From the NCBI RefSeq assembly GCF_003347635.1, contig NZ_QDFY01000009.1, positions 62,001 to 126,000 on the forward strand: 64,000 nucleotides of DNA, given 5' to 3'. The position numbers and the translations under genes were made by a program. Source of the DNA: Sphingosinicella terrae (GTDB taxonomy: Bacteria > Pseudomonadota > Alphaproteobacteria > Sphingomonadales > Sphingomonadaceae). A model generated the notes under the pieces. It saw only the letters and a program-made list of their open reading frames with translations, did no database searches and had not been told where the DNA came from. How positions within the stretch are numbered: position 1 is the stretch's first letter; the number at the start of each line of letters is the position of its first letter. Positions 42,031 through 50,890 of the stretch are shown piece after piece.

Positions 42031-43494
42031 CTAGGCCGAGCCCCCTACGCGCGCGATCGTCGCCTCGGGCGCCCCGCCTTCCTCGTCCGCGAGCGCAGCC
42101 TCGCGCAGGCGGCGCAGCTGCGCCGCGTCCAGCTTGCCATCGCGATACTGCGCGATCACCCGGTCATATTTGGCGAGGCCGCGGGCGAAGGTGTCGCCAT
42201 AGCCCTTGATGAGCTGCTGGCACTTGGCAAGCTCCGTTGCCAGCGCCGGATCGCGCGTCGCCGCGTCGCGGATCAGGCCGAGCCACGCATCGATCCGCGC
42301 CTGCTCGTCCGCGTAACGCAGGGTGCCGCGCCGCCAGCGGCGAAAGCCCGCCAGCAGGGACAGGAGGAGGAACCAGCGCAGGCTGGTCGTCTCGACATGG
42401 CGGCCCTTGGCGAAGAAGCGGTGCAGTTGGCCCGAGAGTCGCGGGCTGGCGAGGATGCTGCGGCCAAGGGCCGCGGGCAGAGTATCGCAAATCTCTTCGA
42501 GCCGGGGGTGCATATACTCGGTCACGCGGACGATCTGTCCGGGGGCGGCTTTCACGTCCGCGCGCACCCGCTCGAGTCGGCTGGCGCGGATCTTGAGGTC
42601 GGCGACGCGGATCGTGTCCTCATAGGCCATCCACAAGGCGAGATGCCTCGCCGTCTCCCGTAGCAATTCGCCGTCGCGCGAGGATATCGCGGCCAGCCGG
42701 TCCAGGTAGTGACGGGCATAGGCCTCGTCCTGATAGTCGAGCAGGCGCCGGGCGCCCTCGACGGCGAAGACATGGGCGGCGTCTGGAAGATCGGTGCGGA
42801 TGCGGGCGAGGAGCGCGCGGCCGGCCGCGCCTTCGGTGCGGAGCGCCTCGGGGGCGCTCGGTTCCTTTTCCGCCAGCCGCCCCTGAGCGCCCGCGAACCC
42901 GGCTTCGAATCCGGCGAGGTTCGCCTCGACCGCTTTGCCGCCGGCACGGATTGCCGCCTCGAACGCCGTGCGGGCGAAGGGGAGGGCGCCGCTGCCCGCC
43001 AGCGCGCCGAACAGGACCGAGCTGATGACGCTGGCGGTCCGTTCCGACACCGCGTCCATGTCGAAGCCGATGAAGTGCTGCGCCCGCTCGCGCGCGGCCT
43101 CCAGGACCCTCCGCTCGCTCGCCCGGCCGTCGCCCGGGGCCGATTTCTCGGCGATGGCGTAGATGCGGTGGGTGGAGGCGATCAGGGTGGTCCGGTCGCC
43201 GGTGACGAAGCCCCGAAGGATGGCGCGGCCCGCCTCCATCAGCTCCGCGGCGATGACGATGTCGACATCGCCCGGAACCGGCATGAGGGCGAGCACCGGA
43301 TCGACCGGGCCCTCCTGCGGCATCATCTCGACGTAATAGACGGTCGTCCCGGTCCGTTGGGCGGTGCCGGGGACGGAGGTGCCCTGGGCGACATAGTCCG
43401 CATTCTCGCCGAGCTGGACGATCCAGTCGGCGAGAACTCCGCCGCCCTGGCCGCCCAGGCCCAGAATGGCTATAGTGATACGCTGACGCGGCAA
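42031..43494 (-). CDS. iorB: Indolepyruvate oxidoreductase, beta subunit with C-terminal extension
   Basis: Catalytic gamma-type domain (residues about 5-190; ITIAILGLGGQGGGVLADWIV, YVAQGTSVPGTAQRTGTTVYYVEM) of the 2-oxo-acid:ferredoxin oxidoreductase superfamily. It is fused to a long helical C-terminal region (about 200-487; DUF6537-like, LARHYLDRLAA..., GRHVETTSLRWFLLLSLLAG) typical of the aerobic two-subunit form. With IorA it converts arylpyruvates plus CoA to acyl-CoA and CO2. Start TTG 43494 is inferred: it begins 1 nt after the iorA stop and directly precedes the Rossmann strand. Longer frames upstream overlap iorA and lack homology. Confidence 0.9.
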   Translation of the reverse strand: MPRQRITIAILGLGGQGGGVLADWIVQLGENADYVAQGTSVPGTAQRTGTTVYYVEMMPQEGPVDPVLALMPVPGDVDIVIAAELMEAGRAILRGFVTGDRTTLIASTHRIYAIAEKSAPGDGRASERRVLEAARERAQHFIGFDMDAVSERTASVISSVLFGALAGSGALPFARTAFEAAIRAGGKAVEANLAGFEAGFAGAQGRLAEKEPSAPEALRTEGAAGRALLARIRTDLPDAAHVFAVEGARRLLDYQDEAYARHYLDRLAAISSRDGELLRETARHLALWMAYEDTIRVADLKIRASRLERVRADVKAAPGQIVRVTEYMHPRLEEICDTLPAALGRSILASPRLSGQLHRFFAKGRHVETTSLRWFLLLSLLAGFRRWRRGTLRYADEQARIDAWLGLIRDAATRDPALATELAKCQQLIKGYGDTFARGLAKYDRVIAQYRDGKLDAAQLRRLREAALADEEGGAPEATIARVGGSA

Positions 43495-43495
43495 G

Positions 43496-45625
43496 TCAGA
43501 AGGCCCGCGCCTGGCGTCGGCGATCGGCCCAGCGCTGCAGCCGGCCGATCGCCCAGCCACGCAGACGATCGCCCATCCGGTCCTTCCAGGTCGGATTGAT
43601 GACGATCGCCGCCTTGTAGAAGGAGGGACAGAGCACGGCCGCGTGGCTCACCTCGCCGCACACACCGCAGCCGACGCAGCTATTCTCGACATGGGCGACC
43701 GGATGCTCGCGCAGCGGATCGGGATTGGGCTTGATCGTTAGCGATGGACAGCCGGACAGGCGGATGCAGGCGTGATCGCCGGTGCAGGTGTCCGGATCGA
43801 CGCCGAAGCGCTCGCGCACCACTCGCCGGCCGGACTTGATCGCCTTGGCGATCTGGGGCTTGATCCGCCGCTGCCGGTTGAGCTGGCATTCGGACTGGGC
43901 GACGATCACCTTCGGGCCCTTTTCGGACGAGGTCACCGCCTCGCGTATGGCATCACGCATCGCCGCCACGTCGTAGGTGCGGCGGATCGTCTTCGCCCAG
44001 CCGACGCCGACGCCCCGCACCGCCTTCTCGATCGGATTGTTGGTCCGGCGGTTCGCATTCTCGGCCTTGGAGGAGGGGATGTCCTGACCGCCGGTGGCGG
44101 CCGAATAGCCGTTGTCGATGATGATCGTGAGGTTGTCGTCCTGGTTGAAGACGGCATTGCCGATGCCGGACGTCAGGCCGTTATGCCAGAAGCCGCCATC
44201 GCCCATGATGGCGATGGCCCGCTTGCCGCGCGGCTTGAAGGCGGAGGCGCCGGCCGTGCCGAGCCCATAGCCCATCGTCGTATTGCCAATGTGGAAGGGC
44301 GGCAGGATCGAGAAGAGATGGCAGCCGATGTCGGCAGAGACATGGAAGGCGCCCAGTTCCTTCTGCACCAGCTTCATGGCGCTGAAGATCGGCCGTTCCG
44401 GGCAACCGGTGCAGAAGCCGGCAGGTCTCTGGGGCACGGCGCTCGCAGACAAGGCCGGGGCCGGGGTGGAGACGGGGGTCTCGGGCGGCGCGTGCTCGGG
44501 CGCCCAGGCGCGCAGGAAGTCGGCAAGGCCGTCCCGGATGACGGCGCCGGTATATTCGCCGGCGCGGGGCAGCACGTCCTTGCCGACGATCCTGGTGTCG
44601 AGACCGGCGCGCGAGACGAGCGTGTTGAGCTCGTGCTCGATGAATTCGGGCTGGCCTTCCTCGACGACGAGGACGGCGCGCTTGCCTGCGCAGAAGTCGC
44701 GCACCTCCACCGGCACCAGCGGATAGGTGACGTTGAGGACGTAGACGGGAAGGCGCGCATTGGCGAAGGCATCGGACAGGTCGAGCAGCTCGAGCGCCCG
44801 GTTGAGCGTGTTGAACAGGCCGCCCTGGACGATGATCCCGATCTCGCCCTCGGCGGGGCCGAAATGCTCGTTGAGACGGACGGTGCGGACGAACTCGATC
44901 GCCGCGGGCCACCGCTTCTCGATCTTCTCCACCTCGTGCAGGAAATTGGCGGGCGGCAGCACGATCCGGTCGACGTCGCGCATCGGCGACTCCGCGGCCT
45001 CGGCGACCGTCATGGAAGGGCGACGGTTGTCGCGAGCGACGAAGCTTCCGGTCATGTGGCAGCTTCGCACCCTGAGCTCGAGCATGACCGGGGTGTTGGA
45101 CGCCTCGGACAATTCGAAGCCCCGCTCGACCATGTCGACGATGTGCGCGAGATTGGGCCGCGGATCGAGCAGCCACATCTGCGACTTCATCGCAAAGGCG
45201 TGGGTGCGCTCCTGCATGATCGAGGAGCCCTCGCCATAATCCTCGCCGAGAATGACGAGTGTGCCGCCGGTGACCCCACCCGAGGCGATGTTGGACAAGG
45301 CGTCGGAGGCGACGTTCGTGCCGACCACTGATTTCCAGGCGACGGCGCCGCGCAGCGGATAATTGACCGAGGCGGCCAGCATCGCCGCGGCGGCCGCCTC
45401 GCTGGCGCTGGACTCGAAATGGGTGCCGAGCTCTGCCATCAACTCGCTCGCATCGGCAAACACGTCGATCAGATGGCTGATCGGCGAGCCCTGATAGCCG
45501 CCGACATAGGCGACCCCCGACTGGAGCAGCGCCTTGGTGACCGCGAGAATGCCTTCGCCATGGAAGACCTCGCCCGCGCCGATACGCAGTTGCTCGACTT
45601 CGGCCTTGAAGGAGCGTTCGGCCAC
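43496..45625 (-). CDS. iorA: Indolepyruvate ferredoxin oxidoreductase, alpha subunit
   Basis: Large subunit (709 aa) carrying the pyrimidine and PP domains plus ferredoxin-type clusters. The N-terminal domain shows AYVGGYQGSPISHLID and TNVASDALSNIASGGVTGG. The TPP site is GDGGFWHNGL...DNLTIIIDNGYSAATGGQ. Near the C-terminus two Cys clusters (TCTGDHACIRLSGCPS; NSCVGCGVCGEVSHAAVLCPS) should hold [4Fe-4S] centres. The open frame reaches back to 45682, overlapping the cyclase gene. I prefer GTG 45625, 4 nt after the cyclase stop, where conserved sequence (FKAEVEQLRIGAGEVFHGEG) begins. It is co-transcribed with iorB. Confidence 0.93.
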   Translation of the reverse strand: MAERSFKAEVEQLRIGAGEVFHGEGILAVTKALLQSGVAYVGGYQGSPISHLIDVFADASELMAELGTHFESSASEAAAAAMLAASVNYPLRGAVAWKSVVGTNVASDALSNIASGGVTGGTLVILGEDYGEGSSIMQERTHAFAMKSQMWLLDPRPNLAHIVDMVERGFELSEASNTPVMLELRVRSCHMTGSFVARDNRRPSMTVAEAAESPMRDVDRIVLPPANFLHEVEKIEKRWPAAIEFVRTVRLNEHFGPAEGEIGIIVQGGLFNTLNRALELLDLSDAFANARLPVYVLNVTYPLVPVEVRDFCAGKRAVLVVEEGQPEFIEHELNTLVSRAGLDTRIVGKDVLPRAGEYTGAVIRDGLADFLRAWAPEHAPPETPVSTPAPALSASAVPQRPAGFCTGCPERPIFSAMKLVQKELGAFHVSADIGCHLFSILPPFHIGNTTMGYGLGTAGASAFKPRGKRAIAIMGDGGFWHNGLTSGIGNAVFNQDDNLTIIIDNGYSAATGGQDIPSSKAENANRRTNNPIEKAVRGVGVGWAKTIRRTYDVAAMRDAIREAVTSSEKGPKVIVAQSECQLNRQRRIKPQIAKAIKSGRRVVRERFGVDPDTCTGDHACIRLSGCPSLTIKPNPDPLREHPVAHVENSCVGCGVCGEVSHAAVLCPSFYKAAIVINPTWKDRMGDRLRGWAIGRLQRWADRRRQARAF

Positions 45626-45629
45626 CGCG

Positions 45630-46409
45630 TCAGCCTGCGACCAAAGCGATGACTCGCAGCGGGCTGCCCGAGCCGCCGGCAATCTTGAGCGGCGTCGCGA
45701 TCACGACGCTGCCGGTCGGCGGGAGCCGGTCGAGATTCTGGAGGCATTGCAGCCCATAGCGGCCGGCCGCGTGGAACAGGGTGTGGGCTGGGTAGGGCGG
45801 ATCGAGCAGGTGCGCCTGGCCCGCATCGGTGCCGATGGTCTCGACCCCGAGGCCGTGCGCGTCGCGTTCGTCGACCAGGAAGCGGACCGCCTCGGCCGAT
45901 GGCCCGGGCGTGTGGGCTCCGTCCTCGCGGCGATTGGTGTAGGCGTCGACCGGCCGCTTGCACCAGTCGGTCCGCAGCAGGATCCAGCTGCGCGGCGGGA
46001 TGCGGCCATGCTCGGCCTCCCAAGCCTCGATGTCGGCGACGGCGAGCAGGTAGTCGGGATCGGCCGCGCATTTGGCCGATATGTCGATCACGACCGCCGG
46101 GGCGATGAAATCGGACGGATCGATCGTGTCGAGCGCGTTGTTCGGCAGGTCCTTGCCGGTGACCCAGTGGATCGGCGCGTCGAAATGGGTGCCGGTATGC
46201 TCGCCGACGGTGAAATTGTTCCAGTACCAGGCGACGCCGCGCTCGTCGTAGCGGGAGATCTCCTGCTGGCTGAAGCCGGCGCACTGGCCGAATTCCTCCG
46301 GAAGGACGAGGGTCGGCGTCTCGGGCGAAAGCGTCTGGGTCAGATCGACGGTCCGGATCGTGCCTGAAGTCACCGCCTGGGAGAAGTGCTGCAGCAGCTG
46401 GGTAGTCAT
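45630..46409 (-). CDS. Cyclase/kynurenine-formamidase-family metal hydrolase
   Basis: Metal-dependent hydrolase of 259 aa in the cyclase (KynB-like) family. The zinc motif HTGTHFDAPIHW (H-x-G-T-H-x-D-x-P-x-H) is intact near residue 72, and the C-terminal HTLFHAAGRYGLQCLQNLDRLPPTGSVV and ATPLKIAGGSGSPLRVIALV are typical of the family. Members hydrolyse N-formylkynurenine, cyclic amides and related compounds. It is longer than KynB (about 210 aa), so KynB identity is not claimed. GGAGG precedes ATG 46409. It lies 29 bp after the TPR-oxygenase gene and 4 bp before iorA, in one operon. Confidence 0.88.
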   Translation of the reverse strand: MTTQLLQHFSQAVTSGTIRTVDLTQTLSPETPTLVLPEEFGQCAGFSQQEISRYDERGVAWYWNNFTVGEHTGTHFDAPIHWVTGKDLPNNALDTIDPSDFIAPAVVIDISAKCAADPDYLLAVADIEAWEAEHGRIPPRSWILLRTDWCKRPVDAYTNRREDGAHTPGPSAEAVRFLVDERDAHGLGVETIGTDAGQAHLLDPPYPAHTLFHAAGRYGLQCLQNLDRLPPTGSVVIATPLKIAGGSGSPLRVIALVAG

Positions 46410-46438
46410 CTCGCTCGTTCCTCCATCAGTGAAGCAGG

Positions 46439-48247
46439 TTATCGGCGCGGCACGACATCGAAGGCTATGGTCAGCCGGTCCGCTTCATCCACGAAGGGTG
46501 TCGTCCCGTGGTAGAAATAGGAGGGGAAGAGGACGAGCATGCCCGTTTCGGGCCGGACCATCCGCGCGACCCGTTCGCGCGCGCCGAGCCCGATTGCGCT
46601 CTCCCCGAATTTGAGCCAGCCCTGCGGCTCAGGCGCGCTCTCGACCGCGGGGGGCAAGGCAACATAATAGCAGGAGCTGATCCACCCTTCCGGATGGATA
46701 TGGTTCAGGTGGTGGCCGCCCGAACGGAGGCGCACCGACCAGGAACCCGAGAATCGGAAGTGCCCACTGCGGCGTCTGAGGAACGGATGGTGCGTATCCT
46801 CCGGCAATGCGGCGATATAGCGAGCGACCTCGGCCTCGATCATGGCGCGAACCGCCTGGATCTCGGGGATCCGCCGGTCGAACAGGTCGCCGACCGTCTG
46901 CGTCCCGCCGCGCAGCGTCTGCTCGAGCGGATGGCGCTCGAGCTTGTGAAGCTCGGCGATCGCCGCTGCCAACTGGGCGTTGAAAGCGGCGACGTCGCCC
47001 TGGTCCGCAGGCGGGGTCAGGATCGAGGTGGCGACGAAGCGGTCATGGTCGTTCAGGCGCTCGGCACGCGGATCGCCTAGGAAGCGCCAGCACAGGCCGC
47101 GATAGGCGAGGGCCTGCTGGTCGGGACTATCGTCCTCGCCGAGCACTTCCACAGCCTCGGCATAGCGCTCGAGGAAGATGAGCGCCCGCGCATATTCCCG
47201 CTTGATCGCTGTATCCGCCGGATTCTGGCCGAGACCGGAAGTAAAGTGCGCCAGCGCCTCGACGGGGCGGCCCTGCAACCAAAGCGCCTGGCCGAGGCGG
47301 TGGCGTAGTTCGGCACCGTCCGCTCCCCGCGACAAGGCGGCCGTGAGGAGCGCGACGGCCTCCGCCTCGCGGCGGAGCAGGCTAAGCTGATGGGCGTAAT
47401 CGGCGAGGAGCCCCGCATCGTCGGGCGCTTGCCGCAGCGCCTCCGCATAGCTTGCGAGATATTGCGCCTCCTCCCCCAGTTGCCAAAGGAGGCGGTTCAG
47501 AGAGCCGTGCGCTTCGCGGTCGGACGGACGCAGCGCGACGACCTTCCTGTAGATCTCGATGGCGTCGCGGAATTGACCCAGATCCTGCAGGCAATGGCCA
47601 AGGACATAATGAGACTCGGCCGAGGAAGGCTGGGCCGCGGCGCATTGCTTGAGCAGCACCAAAGCCTGGTCCGACCGCCCGGCGAGGCGAAGCGCGACCG
47701 CGAGATTGTGCTTGGTGGGCACGTGGCCAGGCCTCAGCTCGAGGGCGGTCCGGAAGGCGGCGACTGCTTCGTCGAGCCTGTCCTGGGCGCGCAACGCGCG
47801 GCCTAGGGCGGCCCAGGCCTTGCCGTCCCGCGGCTCGTCCCGAACCGTCGCCTTGAGCACGAACACGGCCTCCCGCGCCTCGCCGCTGGCGACAAGGGCA
47901 AGACCCAGATTGACCTTGGCCTCGCGATAGGCCGGGTCGAGCCGGAGCGCTTCGCGATAGCGCACTATCGCCTCGCGGCTGCGGCCGAGGTCGAGCAGAG
48001 AATTGCCGAGATTGTTGAGCACATGGGGCTGGCGAGGATCGGCGCGCAGCGAGGCTTCGAACAGCCGTGCCGCCTCGTCATGGGCGCGGCGCCCGCGCGC
48101 AAGCATTCCCATGAGCTGGAGAGCTTCGGGATGGCCGGGCGCGGCATGGAGGACGTCGCCGAGCAGCTTCGCGGCGGCATCGTTCCGTCCGTCCCTGCCC
48201 AGCCTCATCGCCTGCTGAAGCGTCTGCTGGAGCGACATCTGCCTCAT
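46439..48247 (-). CDS. TPR-repeat protein with C-terminal 2OG-Fe(II) oxygenase-like domain
   Basis: Protein of about 602 aa. At least nine TPR repeats occupy residues about 10-370 (PHVLNNLGNSLLDLGRSREAI, AYREAKVNLGLALVASG, AESHYVLGHCLQDLG). The C-terminal about 200 residues match the putative 2OG-Fe(II) oxygenase family (TIGR02466/2OG-FeII_Oxy_5): SVRLRSGGHHLNHIHPEGWISSCYYV and MLVLFPSYFYHGTTPF...RLTIAFDVVP, giving candidate Fe ligands His in NHIH and His in FYHG and an Arg for 2-oxoglutarate. No signal peptide. The start is uncertain: ATG 48247 is used, and ATG 48238 is also possible. First gene of the operon with the cyclase and iorAB; substrate unknown. Confidence 0.85.
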   Translation of the reverse strand: MRQMSLQQTLQQAMRLGRDGRNDAAAKLLGDVLHAAPGHPEALQLMGMLARGRRAHDEAARLFEASLRADPRQPHVLNNLGNSLLDLGRSREAIVRYREALRLDPAYREAKVNLGLALVASGEAREAVFVLKATVRDEPRDGKAWAALGRALRAQDRLDEAVAAFRTALELRPGHVPTKHNLAVALRLAGRSDQALVLLKQCAAAQPSSAESHYVLGHCLQDLGQFRDAIEIYRKVVALRPSDREAHGSLNRLLWQLGEEAQYLASYAEALRQAPDDAGLLADYAHQLSLLRREAEAVALLTAALSRGADGAELRHRLGQALWLQGRPVEALAHFTSGLGQNPADTAIKREYARALIFLERYAEAVEVLGEDDSPDQQALAYRGLCWRFLGDPRAERLNDHDRFVATSILTPPADQGDVAAFNAQLAAAIAELHKLERHPLEQTLRGGTQTVGDLFDRRIPEIQAVRAMIEAEVARYIAALPEDTHHPFLRRRSGHFRFSGSWSVRLRSGGHHLNHIHPEGWISSCYYVALPPAVESAPEPQGWLKFGESAIGLGARERVARMVRPETGMLVLFPSYFYHGTTPFVDEADRLTIAFDVVPRR

Positions 48248-48389
48248 CAGTTCCACGGCGGCTCCCGTTCGCGACCGGCGATCGGCGGGCCCGCGGCCTG
48301 CCGAGGGTTCAGAGAGCAAAAATGGGTTGCGCCGTCAAGAAAATCGCGCTCTTAATCATATGCAAATTCACCTAACGGGAGGGTAGGAC

Positions 48390-49775
48390 ATGCGTCGGTG
48401 GTCGCAATGGTCGGCTTTCAGGAGCGCGTGGACGCTGATTCTGTCGCTCGCCGTCGCCTCACTGCCCATGTCCGCCTCGGCCCAGCGCGGCACCTACGAC
48501 ACGACCGACGACGTGCGCCGACTTCCGATTCCGCCGGTGGACCGAAGCCGCGAGCCGATCGTCGTCCTGACCGGCGCCACCCTCATCGACGGACGGGGCG
48601 GGGCGCCGGTGCCGAACGCGGTCGTGGCGATGCAGGGGGATCGCATCCTCGCCGCCGGGCCGGCCGGATCCACCACGGTGCCTGTCGATACGGCGCGAAT
48701 CATCGACGCCACCGGCCTCTACGTCATGCCGGGACTCATCGACCTCCACATCCACTTCACCCAACAGCGTGGCGACGACATGGGCACCTATGTCGACAGC
48801 CCGGCGGCGGCGGCGGTGCGCGGCACGGCCCTGGCGGGCCAGCTTATCGAAGCCGGCATCACGGCCGTGCGCGACGTCGGAACGATGGAGGACGTGGCGC
48901 TACGCATCAAGGAAGGGATCGACCGGGGGATCATCCGCGGCCCCCGAGTCTTCTGGAGCGGGCGTCTGATCGCGAGCCCGGGCGGGCATGGCGACGAGGT
49001 CACGTCGACGGCGACCGGCCGCCAGCGATCGGGCGGTTCGGCGGGCCGGCGCGTGGCCAACGGTCCCTGGGAATGGCGCGGCGCGGTGCGTGAGCAGATT
49101 CGCGCCCTCGCCGATTGGATCAAGATCAGCGCGCCGGCCGACGAGGAGGAGATCCGGGCGGCGATCGATGAGGCCCACTCGCTCGGCGTTCCCGTCGCGA
49201 TCGACAGCTATGGCGCCTATACCGACATGGCGATCCGCGCCGGCGTCGACACGCTCGAACATCCGCTCAACATGAGCGACCAGGCAGTGCCGCTGATGCG
49301 CGAGCACGGCACGGCCTTTGTGCCGACGATCGGCGCCTTCCACAATCTGCTGACCACCGGCTATCCACCGGCCGGAATTCCGTCAGGTGGGTTCTTCCAT
49401 ACCCATAGCCGGCGCTTCCCGATCGACCAGCAAGCGCATCTGGCGCGGGTGCGCGAGGCGCACCGGGCGGGAGTCCCGATCGGGGTCGGCACCGACATTC
49501 CGTTCGAGAACGAAAAGCGCTATCCCGAAGCCTATTTCCGCGAACTAGAATATCTCCGCGAGGCCGGCCTTTCCAACGCGGACGTGTTGGCCTCCGCCAC
49601 CCGCGTGGGCGCCGAGATCATGCGGATGGGAGACAAATTAGGCACCATCGAGCCGGGCAAGATCGCCGACATCCTCGTCGTGGCCGGCAATCCGCTCGAC
49701 GACCTCTCCAACCTCCGGCAGGTCCGCTACGTCATTGCCGACGGGGACGTCGTCGTCGAGCGGCCGGCGCCTTGA
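48390..49775 (+). CDS. Exported amidohydrolase-superfamily protein (imidazolonepropionase-like)
   Basis: Exported binuclear-metal amidohydrolase of 461 aa. The signal peptide ends PMSASA-QR. Metal-site elements are HIH in GLIDLHIHF (about 118), Lys in ADWIKISAP (candidate carboxylated Lys), His in TLEHPL and Asp in GVGTDIPFENE (about 375). The strand that normally carries VAVHA in this family reads PVAIDSYG, so Asp replaces a metal-binding His. Related Sgx9260-type enzymes cleave L-aminoacyl dipeptides or prolyl compounds. GGGAGGG precedes ATG 48390. It diverges from the TPR-oxygenase operon and converges on the MarR gene. Confidence 0.9.
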   Translation: MRRWSQWSAFRSAWTLILSLAVASLPMSASAQRGTYDTTDDVRRLPIPPVDRSREPIVVLTGATLIDGRGGAPVPNAVVAMQGDRILAAGPAGSTTVPVDTARIIDATGLYVMPGLIDLHIHFTQQRGDDMGTYVDSPAAAAVRGTALAGQLIEAGITAVRDVGTMEDVALRIKEGIDRGIIRGPRVFWSGRLIASPGGHGDEVTSTATGRQRSGGSAGRRVANGPWEWRGAVREQIRALADWIKISAPADEEEIRAAIDEAHSLGVPVAIDSYGAYTDMAIRAGVDTLEHPLNMSDQAVPLMREHGTAFVPTIGAFHNLLTTGYPPAGIPSGGFFHTHSRRFPIDQQAHLARVREAHRAGVPIGVGTDIPFENEKRYPEAYFRELEYLREAGLSNADVLASATRVGAEIMRMGDKLGTIEPGKIADILVVAGNPLDDLSNLRQVRYVIADGDVVVERPAP

Positions 49776-49784
49776 GAGGCGCCC

Positions 49785-50258
49785 TCACTCGATCGGCAGC
49801 TTGCTTAGATTGTGGCTGATCTTGTGAAGCGTGCGAAGCAGGTGGGAGATGTCGCGGTCGCTCACCCCTTCCATAGCCCGGGCGAATTGCCGCCCGACAA
49901 TGGGGGTCAGTTTGCGCAATTTCTGCTGGCCGGCAGGTGTCAGCGTCACCTCGGTGATGCGATTGTCCTCGGGATTGGGCTCTGTCGTGACAAGACCCTG
50001 CTCGATCATGCGATCGATGATACGGCTGACAGTCGAGCGCTTGGTCAGGGCGGCCTCTGCCAGAGCGCCAATGCTCGCAGGCTGTCGCTCCCGAAGGACA
50101 GTCATTATGCGATAGACGGTCTTGGTCACACCATTCTTATGTAGGACCTTGTCCATGTCTTCGTGATACTTGAAGTCCGCGTGCGCCATTAGGTAAAATG
50201 GCGAGTTCTCGAGCCTAAATTCGGGGTTGCTCGGATCGTAAGCGCTTCTATCGCTCAT
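49785..50258 (-). CDS. MarR-family transcriptional regulator
   Basis: Dimeric winged-helix repressor of 157 aa. The core reads KTVYRIMTVLRERQPASIGALAEAALTKRSTVSRIIDRMIEQGLV, then wing EPNPEDNRITEVTLTPAGQQKL and a C-terminal dimerisation helix. MarR proteins usually respond to aromatic or phenolic ligands and control neighbouring genes. It is convergent with the amidohydrolase (9-bp gap) and may regulate the catabolic block. Start uncertain: ATG 50258 begins the conserved part, but ATG 50279 and ATG 50306 are in frame and none has a well-placed SD. Confidence 0.9.
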   Translation of the reverse strand: MSDRSAYDPSNPEFRLENSPFYLMAHADFKYHEDMDKVLHKNGVTKTVYRIMTVLRERQPASIGALAEAALTKRSTVSRIIDRMIEQGLVTTEPNPEDNRITEVTLTPAGQQKLRKLTPIVGRQFARAMEGVSDRDISHLLRTLHKISHNLSKLPIE

Positions 50259-50890
50259 GGAATTCGAGAACCCCCTCATCCTTATTGGCAGCCCGGTGTC
50301 GAACATTGACGCTACGCTGTCGACCGTCGGGGCAGATGCCTCGCTTGACTTCCCTTAGCAGGTGCTGGCCGGTTGTGGAGCCATAATCCGTCAAAACGCA
50401 CATGTCATCTCACGCAATTGAGGCAATCTCGTTGGATCTGGAGCGATGCGCCCGTGCCCGAGCGAGCGAAGCTGCCCTGCGGACGGGGCCTGATCGGAAT
50501 TCGCGGCTGGGCAGCATTCGCGGGGCATGGCGAATCAGTCGGTCGTTGTCGTGAGAGGGGCATGGGGGAATCGCCGGCAACCCTTGGTGACATGCCCAGC
50601 GCCAAGTCGTCGAACGTTAAGAAGCCGCTTGGAGTTGCGGTTGAAGGCGTAGGCTGCCCGCGACATTTGCCAGGATGAGGCACGACAGAAGCCTGAGCCA
50701 GGCGAGCACCAGGCGGAAGGCGTGGCCTTTCCCTCGGCAAGAAGCTTGCGCACCGCGTGTCGCTTCTCGCGTGCGTCCGCAAGGCCAACGTCGGGATTAC
50801 CGCACTGCGCCGATCTCTCGCTGATAAGGAACGACGCAATCCACGCATCGATGGAGCATCGTCCGATGCCATCCTCGATGGAGGCCTTCT
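50259..50890. other. Intergenic region without recognised gene
   Basis: This 632-base region separates the MarR gene and the next S9 gene. Short open frames exist on both strands (for example 50405-50872 on the minus strand), but none shows a signal peptide, domain or good SD. It may contain decayed coding DNA. I found no tRNA, terminator or repeat here. Confidence 0.4.

Noticed and set aside
45630-46409. True kynurenine formamidase KynB
   Set aside because: The metal motif fits, but the protein is longer than KynB and no kynureninase or tryptophan dioxygenase gene is nearby.
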